Positions 6,100-6,325 of a stretch of DNA of 6,325 bases are shown here, piece by piece; the stretch's first letter is position 1, and every line of letters starts with the position of its first letter. The notes beneath the pieces were generated by a model that was not told the origin of the DNA, searched no databases, and saw only the letters and a list, made by a program, of their open reading frames with translations. The position numbers and the translations under genes were made by a program. Source of the DNA: Lentisphaerota bacterium (GTDB taxonomy: Bacteria > Verrucomicrobiota > Kiritimatiellia > RFP12 > UBA3636); contig JAAZFF010000407.1 of assembly GCA_012511845.1 (NCBI GenBank), forward strand, positions 1 to 6,325, in the 5' to 3' direction.

Positions 6100-6325
6100 A
6101 TGATACAAGGACGAATTATAAAACAAGGACTTATAATCCTTTTGCTGAGTATAGGAATTGTTCTGCATGCCGATGTTCTCTAATCCTGCCGTTCTTGCGC
6201 CCGGTAGCATTGATGAGATAACAGGAGGTCATATTTTTGGTACATTGACAGTAGGCAGCCAACTGCAAACAAACAATGTTACCTTTGGAAATAACAGTAA
6301 ACTACGTATAATGCTTGATGCAAAG
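6100..6325 (+). pseudogene. Start of a secreted beta-strand-repeat protein, split by a frameshift (3' end beyond window)
   Basis: From the ATG at 6100 a 27-codon frame encodes a typical signal peptide: basic residues R5 and K8, a hydrophobic core at about 11-22 (LIILLLSIGIVL) and a cleavage site LHA-D at 23-26. It then stops at the TAA at 6181-6183. A frame one base ahead is open from 6155 to the window edge; from the ATG at 6167 it gives 53 residues, including GGHIFGTLTVGS and NNVTFGNNSKLRI, which look like the short beta-strand repeats of autotransporter-type passenger domains. Removing one base near 6175-6181 would join LHADV directly to SNPAVLAPGS and give a normal secreted protein. The break is therefore a real frameshift mutation or a sequencing error. 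A less likely reading is a separate start at 6167, helped by AGGA at 6153-6156, yielding a protein without a signal peptide. The gene continues past the edge, so its full architecture is unknown. Confidence 0.6.

Noticed and set aside
6172..6185. Programmed +1 frameshift at CTC-TAA, similar in idea to the prfB CTT-TGA site
   Set aside because: The internal Shine-Dalgarno-like element required just upstream in prfB is absent, and re-pairing of the tRNA after slipping from CTC to TCT would be poor.
1..6325. CRISPR array, tRNA or rRNA gene, insertion sequence or toxin-antitoxin pair
   Set aside because: I saw no regularly spaced direct repeats, no tRNA-like cloverleaf or rRNA motifs, no transposase motifs with terminal inverted repeats, and no small gene pair of toxin-antitoxin type.

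Overview
The window reads left to right entirely on the + strand. It looks like a chromosomal piece from a PVC-group bacterium, most likely Lentisphaerota (Victivallis-like) or a close Verrucomicrobiota/Kiritimatiellota relative. The basis is the combination of a very Gly-rich, Cys-containing GGA(I/V)-type beta-helix protein, a GH39-like enzyme, an Asp-box propeller ending in a characteristic conserved block, and a second secreted protein with beta-strand repeats. This taxonomic call is inference; no rRNA or marker gene is present.

Layout. (1) Positions 1-1715 hold the 3' part of a surface-type, right-handed parallel beta-helix protein whose start lies outside the window. (2) Positions 1712-2797 hold a 361-residue protein with an N-terminal membrane segment that I do not recognise; its ATG overlaps the beta-helix stop codon in an ATGA, so the two are almost certainly one translationally coupled unit. 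(3) Positions 2798-3073 have no confident gene. They contain a small unrecognised open frame that may be a gene remnant, a perfect 18-bp palindrome, and a sigma70-like promoter for the next gene. (4) Positions 3074-4546 encode a glycoside hydrolase of the GH39 / clan GH-A type with both catalytic glutamates visible. (5) After 62 AT-rich bases, 4609-5892 encodes a 427-residue Asp-box (BNR/sialidase-fold) beta-propeller. (6) Positions 5893-6099 are a non-coding, AT-rich gap with a small inverted repeat, a promoter-like element and a strong ribosome binding site. (7) From 6100 to the right edge lies the start of another secreted beta-strand-repeat protein, whose signal peptide and mature part are in different frames.

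How the parts fit. The left pair looks like an extracytoplasmic structure plus a membrane partner. The middle pair, neither member with a signal peptide, looks like an intracellular glycan-processing module in which the GH39 enzyme cleaves a glycoside and the propeller acts on, or binds, the same sugar. The left pair is visibly richer in G+C than the two enzyme genes, which suggests the blocks have different histories. The points most worth a second look are the coupled beta-helix/anchor pair, the propeller that lacks the sialidase N-terminal arginine motif, and the split signal peptide at the right edge.
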